A stretch of 18,972 nt of DNA from Candidatus Nealsonbacteria bacterium RIFCSPHIGHO2_02_FULL_43_13. GTDB lineage: Bacteria; Patescibacteriota; Minisyncoccia; Minisyncoccales; MHMH01. The notes beneath the pieces are model-generated. The model searched no databases and had not been told where the DNA came from. It worked only from the letters and a program-made list of their open reading frames with translations. Below, in pieces: positions 6,487 through 12,486 of the stretch (positions are counted from its first letter, which is position 1; the number at the start of each line of letters is the position of its first letter). The position numbers were made by a program, and so were the translations under genes. Location: the NCBI GenBank assembly GCA_001819295.1, contig MHMD01000022.1, forward strand, positions 1 through 18,972. The letters are read 5' to 3'.

Positions 6487-6962
6487 AATTAACTATTTTT
6501 ATTATTGTAGGAACCATTTTAGCAGCAACATTGTTGGTTTTTGGATTCAACGGGACGGGCGGGACGGGCCAGGGGAGAATAGAGGTAAGCCCCGAAGAAT
6601 ATGATGCCGGCGCCGTTTCAATGGCCGGCGCATTAGTTAAAAAAACATTTGAAATTAAAAATATCGGCCAAGGAGATTTGAAAATAACCGATATTTCAAC
6701 TTCTTGCATGTGCACCACCGCCCGTTTAATGGTGGGGGATAAAATTAGTCCCGAATTTGGCATGACCGGCATGGATAATGCCTCAACTCTTTGGTCTCAA
6801 AAGATTGCTCCCGGCCAAAAGGGTTCCTTGGAAGTGATTTTTAATCAGGCCCTTCATGGAGAGGCGGGCCTGGGAGATATTGTCAGAGCTGTTTATGTTT
6901 CCAGCAATGACCCTCAAAACCGAAAAACGGAAGTGAGGCTGATTGCTAACGTTATCAGATAA
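6480..6962 (+). CDS. Membrane-anchored DUF1573 protein (copy 3)
   Basis: A 160-residue protein with an N-terminal anchor (residues 3-23) and one DUF1573 domain. The signature here is STSCMCTTA (C76, M77, C78) instead of the SCGCTSA of the other two copies. As in copy 1 there is an insertion after the C-x-C strand, with FGMTGMD (M95, M98) and later LHGEAGLG (H126), closing with VYVSSNDPQN. The ATG at 6480 is preferred over the TTG at 6471 because it overlaps the stop of the 50-residue ORF. It sits downstream of CcdA. Methionine inside C-M-C, plus extra Met and His, makes a soft-metal site plausible; this is inference. Confidence 0.83.
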   Translation: MVKLTIFIIVGTILAATLLVFGFNGTGGTGQGRIEVSPEEYDAGAVSMAGALVKKTFEIKNIGQGDLKITDISTSCMCTTARLMVGDKISPEFGMTGMDNASTLWSQKIAPGQKGSLEVIFNQALHGEAGLGDIVRAVYVSSNDPQNRKTEVRLIANVIR

Positions 6963-7002
6963 AATTGATTTTAAATTTAAAAAATAACAAGTATTACTCG
7001 CT

Positions 7003-7938
7003 ATGAAAAACATCATTTCTTCAATTAAGAGCTGGTTGCCGATAATCATTTGTCTTTCTTCTTTGTTTTTAGTCGCCTACTTAATAACTGTCGCCAGGGA
7101 GATTTTAACCGAAAAATCAACAACCGCGGCTTCCCCGATAAAGTCTGCCTCAATAAACTCTACTGATATTTTCCAAAAAATAAATCCGCCGGACGGCTAT
7201 ACCGTTAATGCGACCTACGGAGATATCGGGCCTAAGCTTTTAGCGGCGGGCGCCATTGATTTCGAGAAGATGGAAACCCTTTACGAGAATGCCGGACAGC
7301 CTTTAACTCCAGAACAAATAAAAATTTTGACCAAGGGTTCAAACGAAAAAATCAGAATTAGTTCGGAAAATTCATATTTTCTCTTAAATTTTCTTTGGGC
7401 GGCCGGCTTGGCCAATAAAAACCCGATTTTAGACGAAGGTCCAATGATGAAATACGGCGAAGGTAAAATCGGCAACTTTGCTTCAACGGGCGGCTGGACG
7501 CTGGGAACCAAAGAGGCAACTGAACTTTATTCTAACTTTGAAATAACCAAGCTGACGCCGGATCAGCAAAAAATCTTGGAAGATTTTGCCTATAATTCCT
7601 ACCGGCCGTGCTGTTCCAATCCTACAGGGTTCCCTGATTGTAACCATGGCATGGCGGCTTTGGCCCTGGGAGAGATCATGGCGGCTCAAGGCGCTTCGGC
7701 TGAGGAAATTTTTGAAGCTTTTAAATATCTTAACGCTTTCTGGTTCCCCCAGACCTATTTTGATGTGGCTAAGTATTTCCAGGCTAAAGAGGGGAAAGAC
7801 TGGAGCCAGGTTGACGCGAGAACGGTGGCGGGCAAAGATTATTCTACGCCTCAGGGCTGGGATCAGGTCATCAGTTGGCTGAAAATCAACGACCTCGTCG
7901 AAGAAGTTCCGTCAGGCGGCGGGAGCTGCGGAGTTTAA
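7003..7938 (+). CDS. Exported protein with CC-x8-C-x-H motif, function unknown
   Basis: No named function is recognised. The 311-residue protein has an N-terminal membrane anchor (about residues 11-30) followed by a soluble extracytoplasmic domain rich in helices. The most distinctive part is YRPCCSNPTGFPDCNHG (C203, C204, C213, H215), followed by a helix MAALALGEIMAAQG. A further Cys lies three residues before the end (SCGV). The Cys/His group looks like a metal or redox centre. It starts 40 bp after DUF1573 copy 3 and is followed 5 bp later by the cupredoxin gene, so it is probably part of the copper-handling envelope set. The region 6963-7002 is AT-rich without a convincing promoter. Confidence 0.75.
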   Translation: MKNIISSIKSWLPIIICLSSLFLVAYLITVAREILTEKSTTAASPIKSASINSTDIFQKINPPDGYTVNATYGDIGPKLLAAGAIDFEKMETLYENAGQPLTPEQIKILTKGSNEKIRISSENSYFLLNFLWAAGLANKNPILDEGPMMKYGEGKIGNFASTGGWTLGTKEATELYSNFEITKLTPDQQKILEDFAYNSYRPCCSNPTGFPDCNHGMAALALGEIMAAQGASAEEIFEAFKYLNAFWFPQTYFDVAKYFQAKEGKDWSQVDARTVAGKDYSTPQGWDQVISWLKINDLVEEVPSGGGSCGV

Positions 7939-7943
7939 ATTAT

Positions 7944-8684
7944 ATGAATAAAACAATTGTAATTTTTATTATTATTGTAATCGGCATTGCGGTTTGGTTT
8001 TTTGTTTCCCAGACTTCAGTGTCAGCTCCGGAAATTATTTCCAGAAGCGGTCTTCATTGGCACGCCGATTTAACTATTAATATTTTTGGCGAATCTCAAG
8101 ATATCCCGGCTGGTATCGGCCTCGAAAAACTTCCTCACAAACCAATACATACCCATGATCGCGACAGCATTATCCATATGGAATTTTCCGGTTTGGTCAA
8201 AGAAGACGACTTGCGTTTAGGCCGATTTTTTGAAATTTGGGTGGAAACATTCAGCAAGGACTGCATTTTTGATAAATGTACGGGACCCGAAGGGACTTTA
8301 AAGATGCTGATTAATGGCAAAGAAAATTTTGAGTTTGATAATTATGTGATGCGAGACAGCGACAAAATCGAAATAATTTTCGAGAAAAAGGAAAGCGCCA
8401 CGGTGGCTGTTAAAGAAATTACGGTCGTTGGAACCGAATTTTCTTTTAATCCGTCGTCTATTTCCATTCAAGCCGGCGAGAAAGTCAGGATTATTTTTAA
8501 AAATTTAGGCGGAGCTAACCATAACTTGATTATTGAAGGATCGGGAGTGAGCACTAAGACTATTGACTCAGGCAAGACAGATACGATTGAATTTACCTTT
8601 CCTGCCGCCGGGACTTATAATTTTTTCTGTTCGATCCCGGGCCATAAAGCAGCCGGTATGACGGGCAGTTTAATTGTTGAATAA
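7944..8684 (+). CDS. Exported His-rich domain fused to a cupredoxin
   Basis: A 246-residue anchored protein (helix about residues 4-21). The first domain (about 30-130) begins GLHWHADLTI (H38, H40) and contains KPIHTHDRDSIIHME (H69, H71, H78), plus a Cys pair in KDCIFDKCTG. Similar HWHA/HTHD domains occur in archaeal and bacterial secreted proteins, but I cannot name a characterised function. The second domain (about 150-246) is a plastocyanin-like cupredoxin with the full type-1 copper set: H193 (ANHNL), then C229, H234 and M239 in CSIPGHKAAGM. The start at 7944 is chosen over an in-frame ATG at 7875, which lies inside the previous gene and would put an Arg-rich tail before the anchor. Role: extracytoplasmic copper binding or electron transfer. 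Confidence 0.88.
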   Translation: MNKTIVIFIIIVIGIAVWFFVSQTSVSAPEIISRSGLHWHADLTINIFGESQDIPAGIGLEKLPHKPIHTHDRDSIIHMEFSGLVKEDDLRLGRFFEIWVETFSKDCIFDKCTGPEGTLKMLINGKENFEFDNYVMRDSDKIEIIFEKKESATVAVKEITVVGTEFSFNPSSISIQAGEKVRIIFKNLGGANHNLIIEGSGVSTKTIDSGKTDTIEFTFPAAGTYNFFCSIPGHKAAGMTGSLIVE

Positions 8685-8687
8685 GGC

Positions 8688-8930
8688 ATGGAACCGACTT
8701 TAATTTTGGGGCAAGATCTTTTATTTTGGATTGCTGTTTTATTAACGGCGGTCTTTTTTGTCGATTTATCCACTTGTTGGTGGTACAATAGCTTAAATTG
8801 GGGACCTCTTCGCAGATTTCGGCAAAGATTGGTAAAATACCACAGATATACAAGAATTTTACTTATTTTTCTCATAGTGACACACATTGTTTTCCACATT
8901 TTATTCCAGGTTTACGGCCTTGTATTCTAA
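8688..8930 (+). CDS. Small membrane protein with H-x13-H helix (second copy)
   Basis: An 80-residue, two-helix protein. Helix 1 spans about residues 9-30. A basic loop (PLRRFRQRLVKYHRYTR) leads to helix 2, with the first His at KYH and a second exactly 14 residues later, then a third (HIVFH). The H-x13-H spacing and the position of the motif match the 1426-1650 protein, although overall similarity is low. It starts 3 bp after the cupredoxin stop and is the last gene of the long operon, ending 14 bp before the palindromic repeat. A heme-b-binding or ferric/cupric reductase-like membrane module is an inference from the spacing. Confidence 0.68.
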   Translation: MEPTLILGQDLLFWIAVLLTAVFFVDLSTCWWYNSLNWGPLRRFRQRLVKYHRYTRILLIFLIVTHIVFHILFQVYGLVF

Positions 8931-8944
8931 AACAAACTTATCAG

Positions 8945-8985
8945 TATATTATAATAAAAATACGTACGTATCCTTATTATGACAG
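8945..8985. repeat. Palindromic direct repeat, copy A
   Basis: Matches 9555-9595 at 34 of 41 positions, with a constant offset of 610 bp. It contains a perfect 12-bp palindrome ATACGTACGTAT (8960-8971). Outer arms ATAATAA/TTATTAT extend this to a 30-bp dyad (8951-8980) in which 13 of 15 pairs match. It overlaps the stop codon of the minus-strand gene. Confidence 0.9.
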
Positions 8986-9552
8986 GCGGAATTTTCTTTT
9001 AAGCTCGCGGCTATCGCCAATGTCTTTAGCAACTATCAGACGCATTTCATTTTCTTTTAGTCCAAAGAAATCATTAATGATTTCTATTTCTGCTTTGCAG
9101 TCAAAAGCATGCACCCAGACGCTTTTTTGAAGGCACTGAAAGCCGATCTCTTTAAGCAATTTTCTGATTGCATTTCTTTGAGTGGTTTTTAAGTTTGATA
9201 TGTCAAAAGTTAACACTCTCCAGAGACTATCCCATTTCTTGGGGCGCTGGATTTTCATTTTATTTATTTGCATATAGCCAGCTATTTTTTCGCCTTTCGG
9301 CGTGAGGGCAAGTTTTATATCGTGAGCATCTTTTTCTAATATAATAAAGCCGCGTTTTCTAAGTTCGCAAAATTTTGATGATACCCTTCTTTTGGGATAT
9401 TTATTTCTATTCTTAAGGTTTTTCCAAATTGCTATGCCGAAATACGGAGAAGTAGCAGCAATAGCGATACCCCCGGATATTAAAAGCAAGGTTAGAATAT
9501 CTTTAGTAATTTCCGATCGAGGTTTGCGAAAATAATATTTGTATTTTTCCAC
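8977..9552 (-). CDS. PaaX-like winged helix + Cas2-like fold protein
   Basis: A 191-residue two-domain protein. Residues about 15-100 hold a hydrophobic helix and a winged-helix region (RRVSSKFCELRKRGFIILE, then LALTPKGEKIAGY) like PaaX or other DNA-binding regulators. Residues about 108-191 match the Cas2-like ferredoxin fold: WRVLTFDIS (strand with Asp), QRNAIRKLLKEIGFQ, then QKSVWVHAF. PaaX C-terminal domains and Cas2 share this fold; no cas gene or CRISPR array is present. It starts at GTG 9552. A TATAAT at 9558-9563 on the minus strand would place transcription start at that GTG, inside the flanking palindrome. It is the only minus-strand gene here and is bracketed by direct repeats. Likely a DNA-binding regulator, or part of a mobile unit. 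Confidence 0.82.
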   Translation of the reverse strand: MEKYKYYFRKPRSEITKDILTLLLISGGIAIAATSPYFGIAIWKNLKNRNKYPKRRVSSKFCELRKRGFIILEKDAHDIKLALTPKGEKIAGYMQINKMKIQRPKKWDSLWRVLTFDISNLKTTQRNAIRKLLKEIGFQCLQKSVWVHAFDCKAEIEIINDFFGLKENEMRLIVAKDIGDSRELKRKFRLS

Positions 9553-9554
9553 GC

Positions 9555-9595
9555 TATATTATATTAAGAATACGTATGTACTCTTATTATAATAG
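9555..9595. repeat. Palindromic direct repeat, copy B / probable operator
   Basis: Second copy of the 8945-8985 repeat, directly upstream of the minus-strand gene. Its dyad is centred between 9575 and 9576 and spans 9557-9594, with 16 of 19 pairs matching. It includes two minus-strand TATAAT boxes (9558-9563 and 9586-9591), so a protein bound here would block the gene's own promoter. Confidence 0.88.
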
Positions 9596-9627
9596 AAAAA
9601 TAATTAGAAGCATAGCGGTCTGTGGTA

Positions 9628-9656
9628 TTGACAAGCCCGCTTGGCGGGCTTATTAT
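9628..9656 (+). promoter_or_regulatory. csoR operon promoter
   Basis: TTGACA - exactly 17 nt - TATTAT. The spacer is almost entirely a palindrome: AAGCCCGC/GCGGGCTT with a 3-nt loop (9633-9651). Predicted transcription start is near 9663. The hairpin could also end transcription coming from upstream, but the following T-run is interrupted. Confidence 0.85.
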
Positions 9657-9662
9657 TTTAGT

Positions 9663-9683
9663 ATACCCACCCACGGGGGGTAT
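9663..9683 (+). promoter_or_regulatory. CsoR-type operator
   Basis: ATACCC - 9 nt - GGGTAT, with a C-rich left half and a G-rich right half (ACCCACGGG in the centre). This is the G/C-tract inverted repeat known for the CsoR/RcnR family. It begins at the predicted start site of the promoter at 9628 and ends 4 bp before the csoR ATG. The GGGGGG run may double as a weak ribosome-binding site. Confidence 0.82.
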
Positions 9684-9687
9684 CAAT

Positions 9688-9957
9688 ATGGAAAAACATT
9701 TCAAAAAGGAAATTTTAAACAGAATGAGTTATATTTCCGGCCATTTTGGGGGAATAAAGAAAATGCTGGAAAACGATAAATATTGCCTCGACATCATCAA
9801 GCAGAATGAGGCCGTAACGGCCGCGATCAAAAAGCTGAATTGCCTGATTTTGGAGAATCACCTCAACACCTGCGTCACCGAAGCGATTAAGGGGAAAGAT
9901 CAAAAAGAAAGAAAAAAGAAAATTAAAGAGCTGCTTAAAGTTTTTGAAAATTTATGA
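9688..9957 (+). CDS. csoR: CsoR-family Cu(I)-sensing repressor
   Basis: An 89-residue all-helical repressor of the CsoR/RcnR (DUF156) family that leaves DNA when Cu(I) binds. The copper triad of true CsoR is present: Cys33 (DKYCLDI), His58 and Cys62 (ENHLNTCV). There is also an extra Cys52. The N-terminal RMSYISGHFGGIKKMLE helix is typical. ATG 9688 is the correct start; the upstream in-frame ATG at 9622 lies before the promoter. Its own promoter and operator lie directly upstream, so it autoregulates the whole operon through 16574, which includes the Cu(I) exporter. Its TGA overlaps the ATG of the next gene (ATGA). Confidence 0.95.
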   Translation: MEKHFKKEILNRMSYISGHFGGIKKMLENDKYCLDIIKQNEAVTAAIKKLNCLILENHLNTCVTEAIKGKDQKERKKKIKELLKVFENL

Positions 9958-10562
9958 TTATTAAAAAAATGTTTTTAATTTTTCTGCCGATTATCTTAAT
10001 TGCCGGAGGAATAATTCTGGCCCTGGTGAATTATTTCCCCAAAGAAGTTCCAAGAGAGAAGTTTTTTTTCGAACAAGCGATCGGAAAACAGGCGCCGGAC
10101 TTCAGTCTTGAGAGCATTGACGGCAAAACTGTTGAACTAAGCGATTACCGGGGGAGGAATGTTGTTCTTTTCTTCAATGAAGGCAGTATGTGTTATCCTG
10201 CTTGTTGGGATCAGATGACAGCCTTTGGAAATGACGAAAGGTTTAATACCGACAATGTCGCGGTATTTTCTATAGTTGTAGATCAGAGAAGCGAATGGGA
10301 AAAGATTATCAACGAAGTGCCGCAATTTTCCAAAGCAAGAATTTTATTCGATTCGGATAGAAAGGTTTCCACCGCCTATAATGTTATGGCCTTGCCGTCT
10401 TCAATGCATCCGCCGTCTCCGATGCACCCGGACGGTTATCCCGGCCACACGTACTTTATCATTGATCAAGAAGGAATCGTACGCTATGTTTTTGACGACC
10501 CCAATATGGCCCTAAGAAATGATCTGCTGATTTCTGAGTTGTCAAAACTCGGCAGAAACTAA
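9954..10562 (+). CDS. Sco/TlpA-like membrane-anchored thioredoxin-fold protein
   Basis: A 202-residue protein with an N-terminal anchor (about 7-27) and an outside-facing AhpC/TSA-type domain: GKQAPDFSLESIDGKTVELSDYRG, then a strand and GSMCYPACWDQM (C80-x3-C84). Near the C-terminus a loop SSMHPPSPMHPDG (151-160) leads to GHTYFIIDQEG, with H165. The C-x3-C plus a His about 81 residues later, placed just before the last strand, is the Sco copper-chaperone layout; in plain TlpA the motif is CxxC. The M-H-P doublets add possible Cu ligands. It is coupled to csoR by a 4-bp overlap and followed 1 bp later by CcdA, a likely electron donor. Peroxiredoxin-like activity is the main alternative. Confidence 0.83.
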   Translation: MIIKKMFLIFLPIILIAGGIILALVNYFPKEVPREKFFFEQAIGKQAPDFSLESIDGKTVELSDYRGRNVVLFFNEGSMCYPACWDQMTAFGNDERFNTDNVAVFSIVVDQRSEWEKIINEVPQFSKARILFDSDRKVSTAYNVMALPSSMHPPSPMHPDGYPGHTYFIIDQEGIVRYVFDDPNMALRNDLLISELSKLGRN

Positions 10563-10563
10563 T

Positions 10564-11415
10564 ATGGAAGTATTTATCGGCGCCTCGTTGATAGTCGCTT
10601 TTATTGCAGGAATAGCCGCTCTTTTTGCGCCTTGTTGTATCACTGTTTTGCTGCCAGCCTACCTTGGTTCGATCTTCAGGCAGAAACGCACTGTTTTTTT
10701 GATGACATTCGTATTCTTCCTCGGATTGCTTTCGGTATTCCTGCCCTTAGGACTGGGCGCGGCGGGCTTAGGACAATTATTCAGGGAATACCACGACCTC
10801 ATCTTTATCAGCGGGGGCTTATTTCTTTTATTCCTTGGAGCGACCATATTGCTGGGCAGACATTTTTCGTTTCCTTTTTCCATTAATCGCGGCATAAGGG
10901 TTGGCGGCGCAGGTTCGGTTTTCGTTTTAGGTATTTTTTCCGGTTTTGCCACTCTCTGCTGCGCTCCGGTGCTAGCCGGCGTGATTGCTTTATCCGTATT
11001 GCCCGGTTCTTTATTCTGGGGCGGGCTGTATTCTTTAGCCTACGTTCTGGGCATGGCCATTCCTTTGTTTGTCATCGCCTTCTTTATTGATAAAACGAAC
11101 ATTGCCGAAAAATTGGGGATATTTAAAAAACATATTTCATATTCGTTGGCCAAAAAGTCAATCAATATTACCGCAGCCGACATGGTGTCTGGCACAACAT
11201 TCTTTTTGATGGGGGCGCTGATATTATATCTTGCTTGGGCTGACCGGCTGGCCATGGGTGGCGGAGAATACCAAATAACAATTAATGTTTATTTGGCCAA
11301 GCTTACTAATTTTGTCAACCAATATTTGGGCCAGATACCGGCAATAGTTTGGGTCATAACAATTATCGCTGTGCTTTTGTTAATAATTAAGATGGTGCTT
11401 AAGAGAGTGAGATAA
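10564..11415 (+). CDS. ccdA: CcdA/DsbD-type membrane thiol-electron conduit (copy 2)
   Basis: A 283-residue, about seven-helix protein of the CcdA family. Each active site is a Cys-Cys doublet: LFAPCCITVLLPAYL (C24, C25) in helix 1 and FATLCCAPVLAGV (C132, C133) in helix 4, where ordinary CcdA has FxxPC and CxxPxL. It also has a C-terminal extra helix after residue 255. It starts 1 bp after the Sco/TlpA-like gene, which it probably reduces. It differs clearly from copy 1 (5616) and from the fused copy (15149), so the three are not recent duplicates. Confidence 0.88.
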   Translation: MEVFIGASLIVAFIAGIAALFAPCCITVLLPAYLGSIFRQKRTVFLMTFVFFLGLLSVFLPLGLGAAGLGQLFREYHDLIFISGGLFLLFLGATILLGRHFSFPFSINRGIRVGGAGSVFVLGIFSGFATLCCAPVLAGVIALSVLPGSLFWGGLYSLAYVLGMAIPLFVIAFFIDKTNIAEKLGIFKKHISYSLAKKSINITAADMVSGTTFFLMGALILYLAWADRLAMGGGEYQITINVYLAKLTNFVNQYLGQIPAIVWVITIIAVLLLIIKMVLKRVR

Positions 11416-11450
11416 TCAATAAAGGTCGGAAATTAATAAATAATCAATTT

Positions 11451-11621
11451 ATGTTTAACTTATTCAAAGAAAAATGTCCGATTTGTAAAATGGAATTGGT
11501 AAAAGGGAAAGAATACCCCGAAGGTTATGGAAAGAAGTTTTGCTCGGATAACTGTAAAGAAGAATATCGTAAGAAATTGGTAAAAGAGCAATCAAAATCC
11601 TCCCGGGGATGTTGCCATTAA
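11451..11621 (+). CDS. TRASH/YHS-like Cys-rich miniprotein
   Basis: A 56-residue protein. It has CPICKMELV (C9, C12), then FCSDNCKEEYRKK (C31, C35), and ends RGCCH. CPxCxM followed about 18-20 residues later by FCS..C..EY is the pattern of TRASH/YHS-type treble-clef domains, which bind heavy metals and are often found inside CopA-like proteins and copper chaperones. The terminal CCH adds possible ligands. The start at 11451 follows a 35-bp gap. The 11609 ATG overlaps its end in another frame. Probable role: cytoplasmic Cu(I) or zinc buffering or sensing for the CsoR operon. Confidence 0.78.
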   Translation: MFNLFKEKCPICKMELVKGKEYPEGYGKKFCSDNCKEEYRKKLVKEQSKSSRGCCH

Positions 11622-11635
11622 AACCAGGCGTTAAA

Positions 11636-11806
11636 ATGAAACAAAGGCATTTATTATTAATGGCCCTATGTTGTCTGGCGCCGCTGGCGTTGATTATCGG
11701 CTTTTCAGCTTTTTTCAGAGGCGGCGATTATTGGGCCTGGCTGATTATTCTGCTTTGTCCAGTTTTGCATATTTTAATAATGAGAGGTCATAAAGATAAC
11801 AAATAA
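11636..11806 (+). CDS. Small membrane protein, DUF2933-like
   Basis: A 56-residue protein with two hydrophobic segments: HLLLMALCCLAPLALIIGF and YWAWLIILLCPVLHILIMRG. The Cys-Cys-x-x-Pro in helix 1 and LLCPVLH in helix 2, followed by a His/Gly tail, resemble the short DUF2933 proteins often found beside copper or mercury resistance genes; this is pattern recall and moderately certain. The 11636 ATG is preferred to 11609 because it begins directly before the first helix and avoids overlap with the TRASH-like gene. A metal ligand role for the Cys pairs is possible. Confidence 0.65.
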   Translation: MKQRHLLLMALCCLAPLALIIGFSAFFRGGDYWAWLIILLCPVLHILIMRGHKDNK

Positions 11807-11842
11807 AGGTCGAGGAATTAAAAACATTAATTATCATCAAAT

Positions 11843-12055
11843 ATGAAAAAATCATCAATTATGCATTGGAGCGCCCGTATATTGGGTATTTGGGGCGGGC
11901 TTGCGCTTATCGGGGCGTGGATAGCGGGCGAGGGAGGAACCGCATTAGGATTTTCCCAGCAGCACCTTTACAATGATGCGATAATACTCACCCTTATTTC
12001 TATTTCAGCTCTTGTATGCGCCATGGTCTATCTGCAGCAAGAAAAAACAAAGTAA
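11843..12055 (+). CDS. Small two-helix membrane protein, unknown function
   Basis: A 70-residue protein with helices at about residues 11-28 and 44-63, separated by a polar loop (GEGGTALGFSQQHLYND). It has no motif I can name. It is preceded by a leader (11802-11842) that resembles the leader of the TRASH-like gene. Its TAA shares one base with the ATG of the next gene, so the two are translated in sequence. Membership of the copper operon is its only functional clue. Confidence 0.6.
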   Translation: MKKSSIMHWSARILGIWGGLALIGAWIAGEGGTALGFSQQHLYNDAIILTLISISALVCAMVYLQQEKTK

Positions 12056-12486
12056 TGAGAAAATCGATCATTTTTGGTTTCGGCGCAAGTTTAATTTTAT
12101 TGTTTTTGTATTTTTCAGTCTTAAGCCTGATTTCCGGTTGGGATTTCGCCGTCAGCCAATTTTCTGAAAATTGGTATTGGGTTATTGGTTTAGCTGCGGG
12201 TTTTGGAATACAAATCGGCATTTTTACATACTTGCGAGCCTTGCATCGCGCGAAAGTTTCCGGGAAAATTGTTGCCGCTTCGGGGACAACCTCGACCATA
12301 GCCATGATTTCCTGCTGCGCGCACTACCTGGTTAATATTTTACCGGTTATCGGAATTTCGGGATTGGCGGTTTTCCTCGGTCAGTATCAAACGGAGCTTT
12401 TTATTGTCGGGGCCATTTCCAATCTCGCCGGAATTTTTTATCTGCTTAGTAAAGCGAAAAAATTTAAACAAAACCATACTTTATGA
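12055..12486 (+). CDS. Four-helix membrane protein with CCAH motif
   Basis: A 143-residue integral membrane protein with about four helices (8-27, 40-60, 78-104, 108-132). The third helix contains IAMISCCAHYLVNILPVIG (C87, C88, H90). This paired-Cys helix recalls MerT/MerC-type metal carriers, where a Cys pair in a helix passes soft metals through the membrane, but the similarity is not enough to name it. The start at 12055 is chosen over the in-frame 12016 ATG because it overlaps the previous stop by one base. Its TGA overlaps the next ATG (12483). It lies between small membrane proteins and CopA under CsoR control, consistent with a Cu(I)-handling membrane protein. Confidence 0.68.
   Translation: MRKSIIFGFGASLILLFLYFSVLSLISGWDFAVSQFSENWYWVIGLAAGFGIQIGIFTYLRALHRAKVSGKIVAASGTTSTIAMISCCAHYLVNILPVIGISGLAVFLGQYQTELFIVGAISNLAGIFYLLSKAKKFKQNHTL

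Noticed and set aside
6988..7002. Promoter before the 7003 gene
   Set aside because: TTGATT and TATTAC are present but 21 nt apart; not convincing, so the gene is left in the upstream operon.
7875..7943. Longer N-terminus of the cupredoxin gene
   Set aside because: It would overlap the previous gene by 64 bp and put an Arg-rich stretch before the anchor; ATG 7944 is cleaner.
8593..8899. Minus-strand frames opposite the cupredoxin end and the small membrane protein
   Set aside because: Low-complexity basic translations with no start signal, opposite genes with clear protein signatures.
8945..9595. CRISPR array suggested by a Cas2-like protein and repeats
   Set aside because: Only two repeat copies exist, 610 bp apart, with a gene between them and no spacers; no other cas gene is present.
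9633..9656. Stand-alone terminator upstream of csoR
   Set aside because: The hairpin is real, but its T-run is interrupted and it sits exactly in the 17-nt spacer of a consensus promoter; kept as part of the promoter, with the terminator option noted.
9622..9687. Longer N-terminus for CsoR
   Set aside because: This part contains the promoter and operator and does not resemble the family; ATG 9688 gives the usual length.
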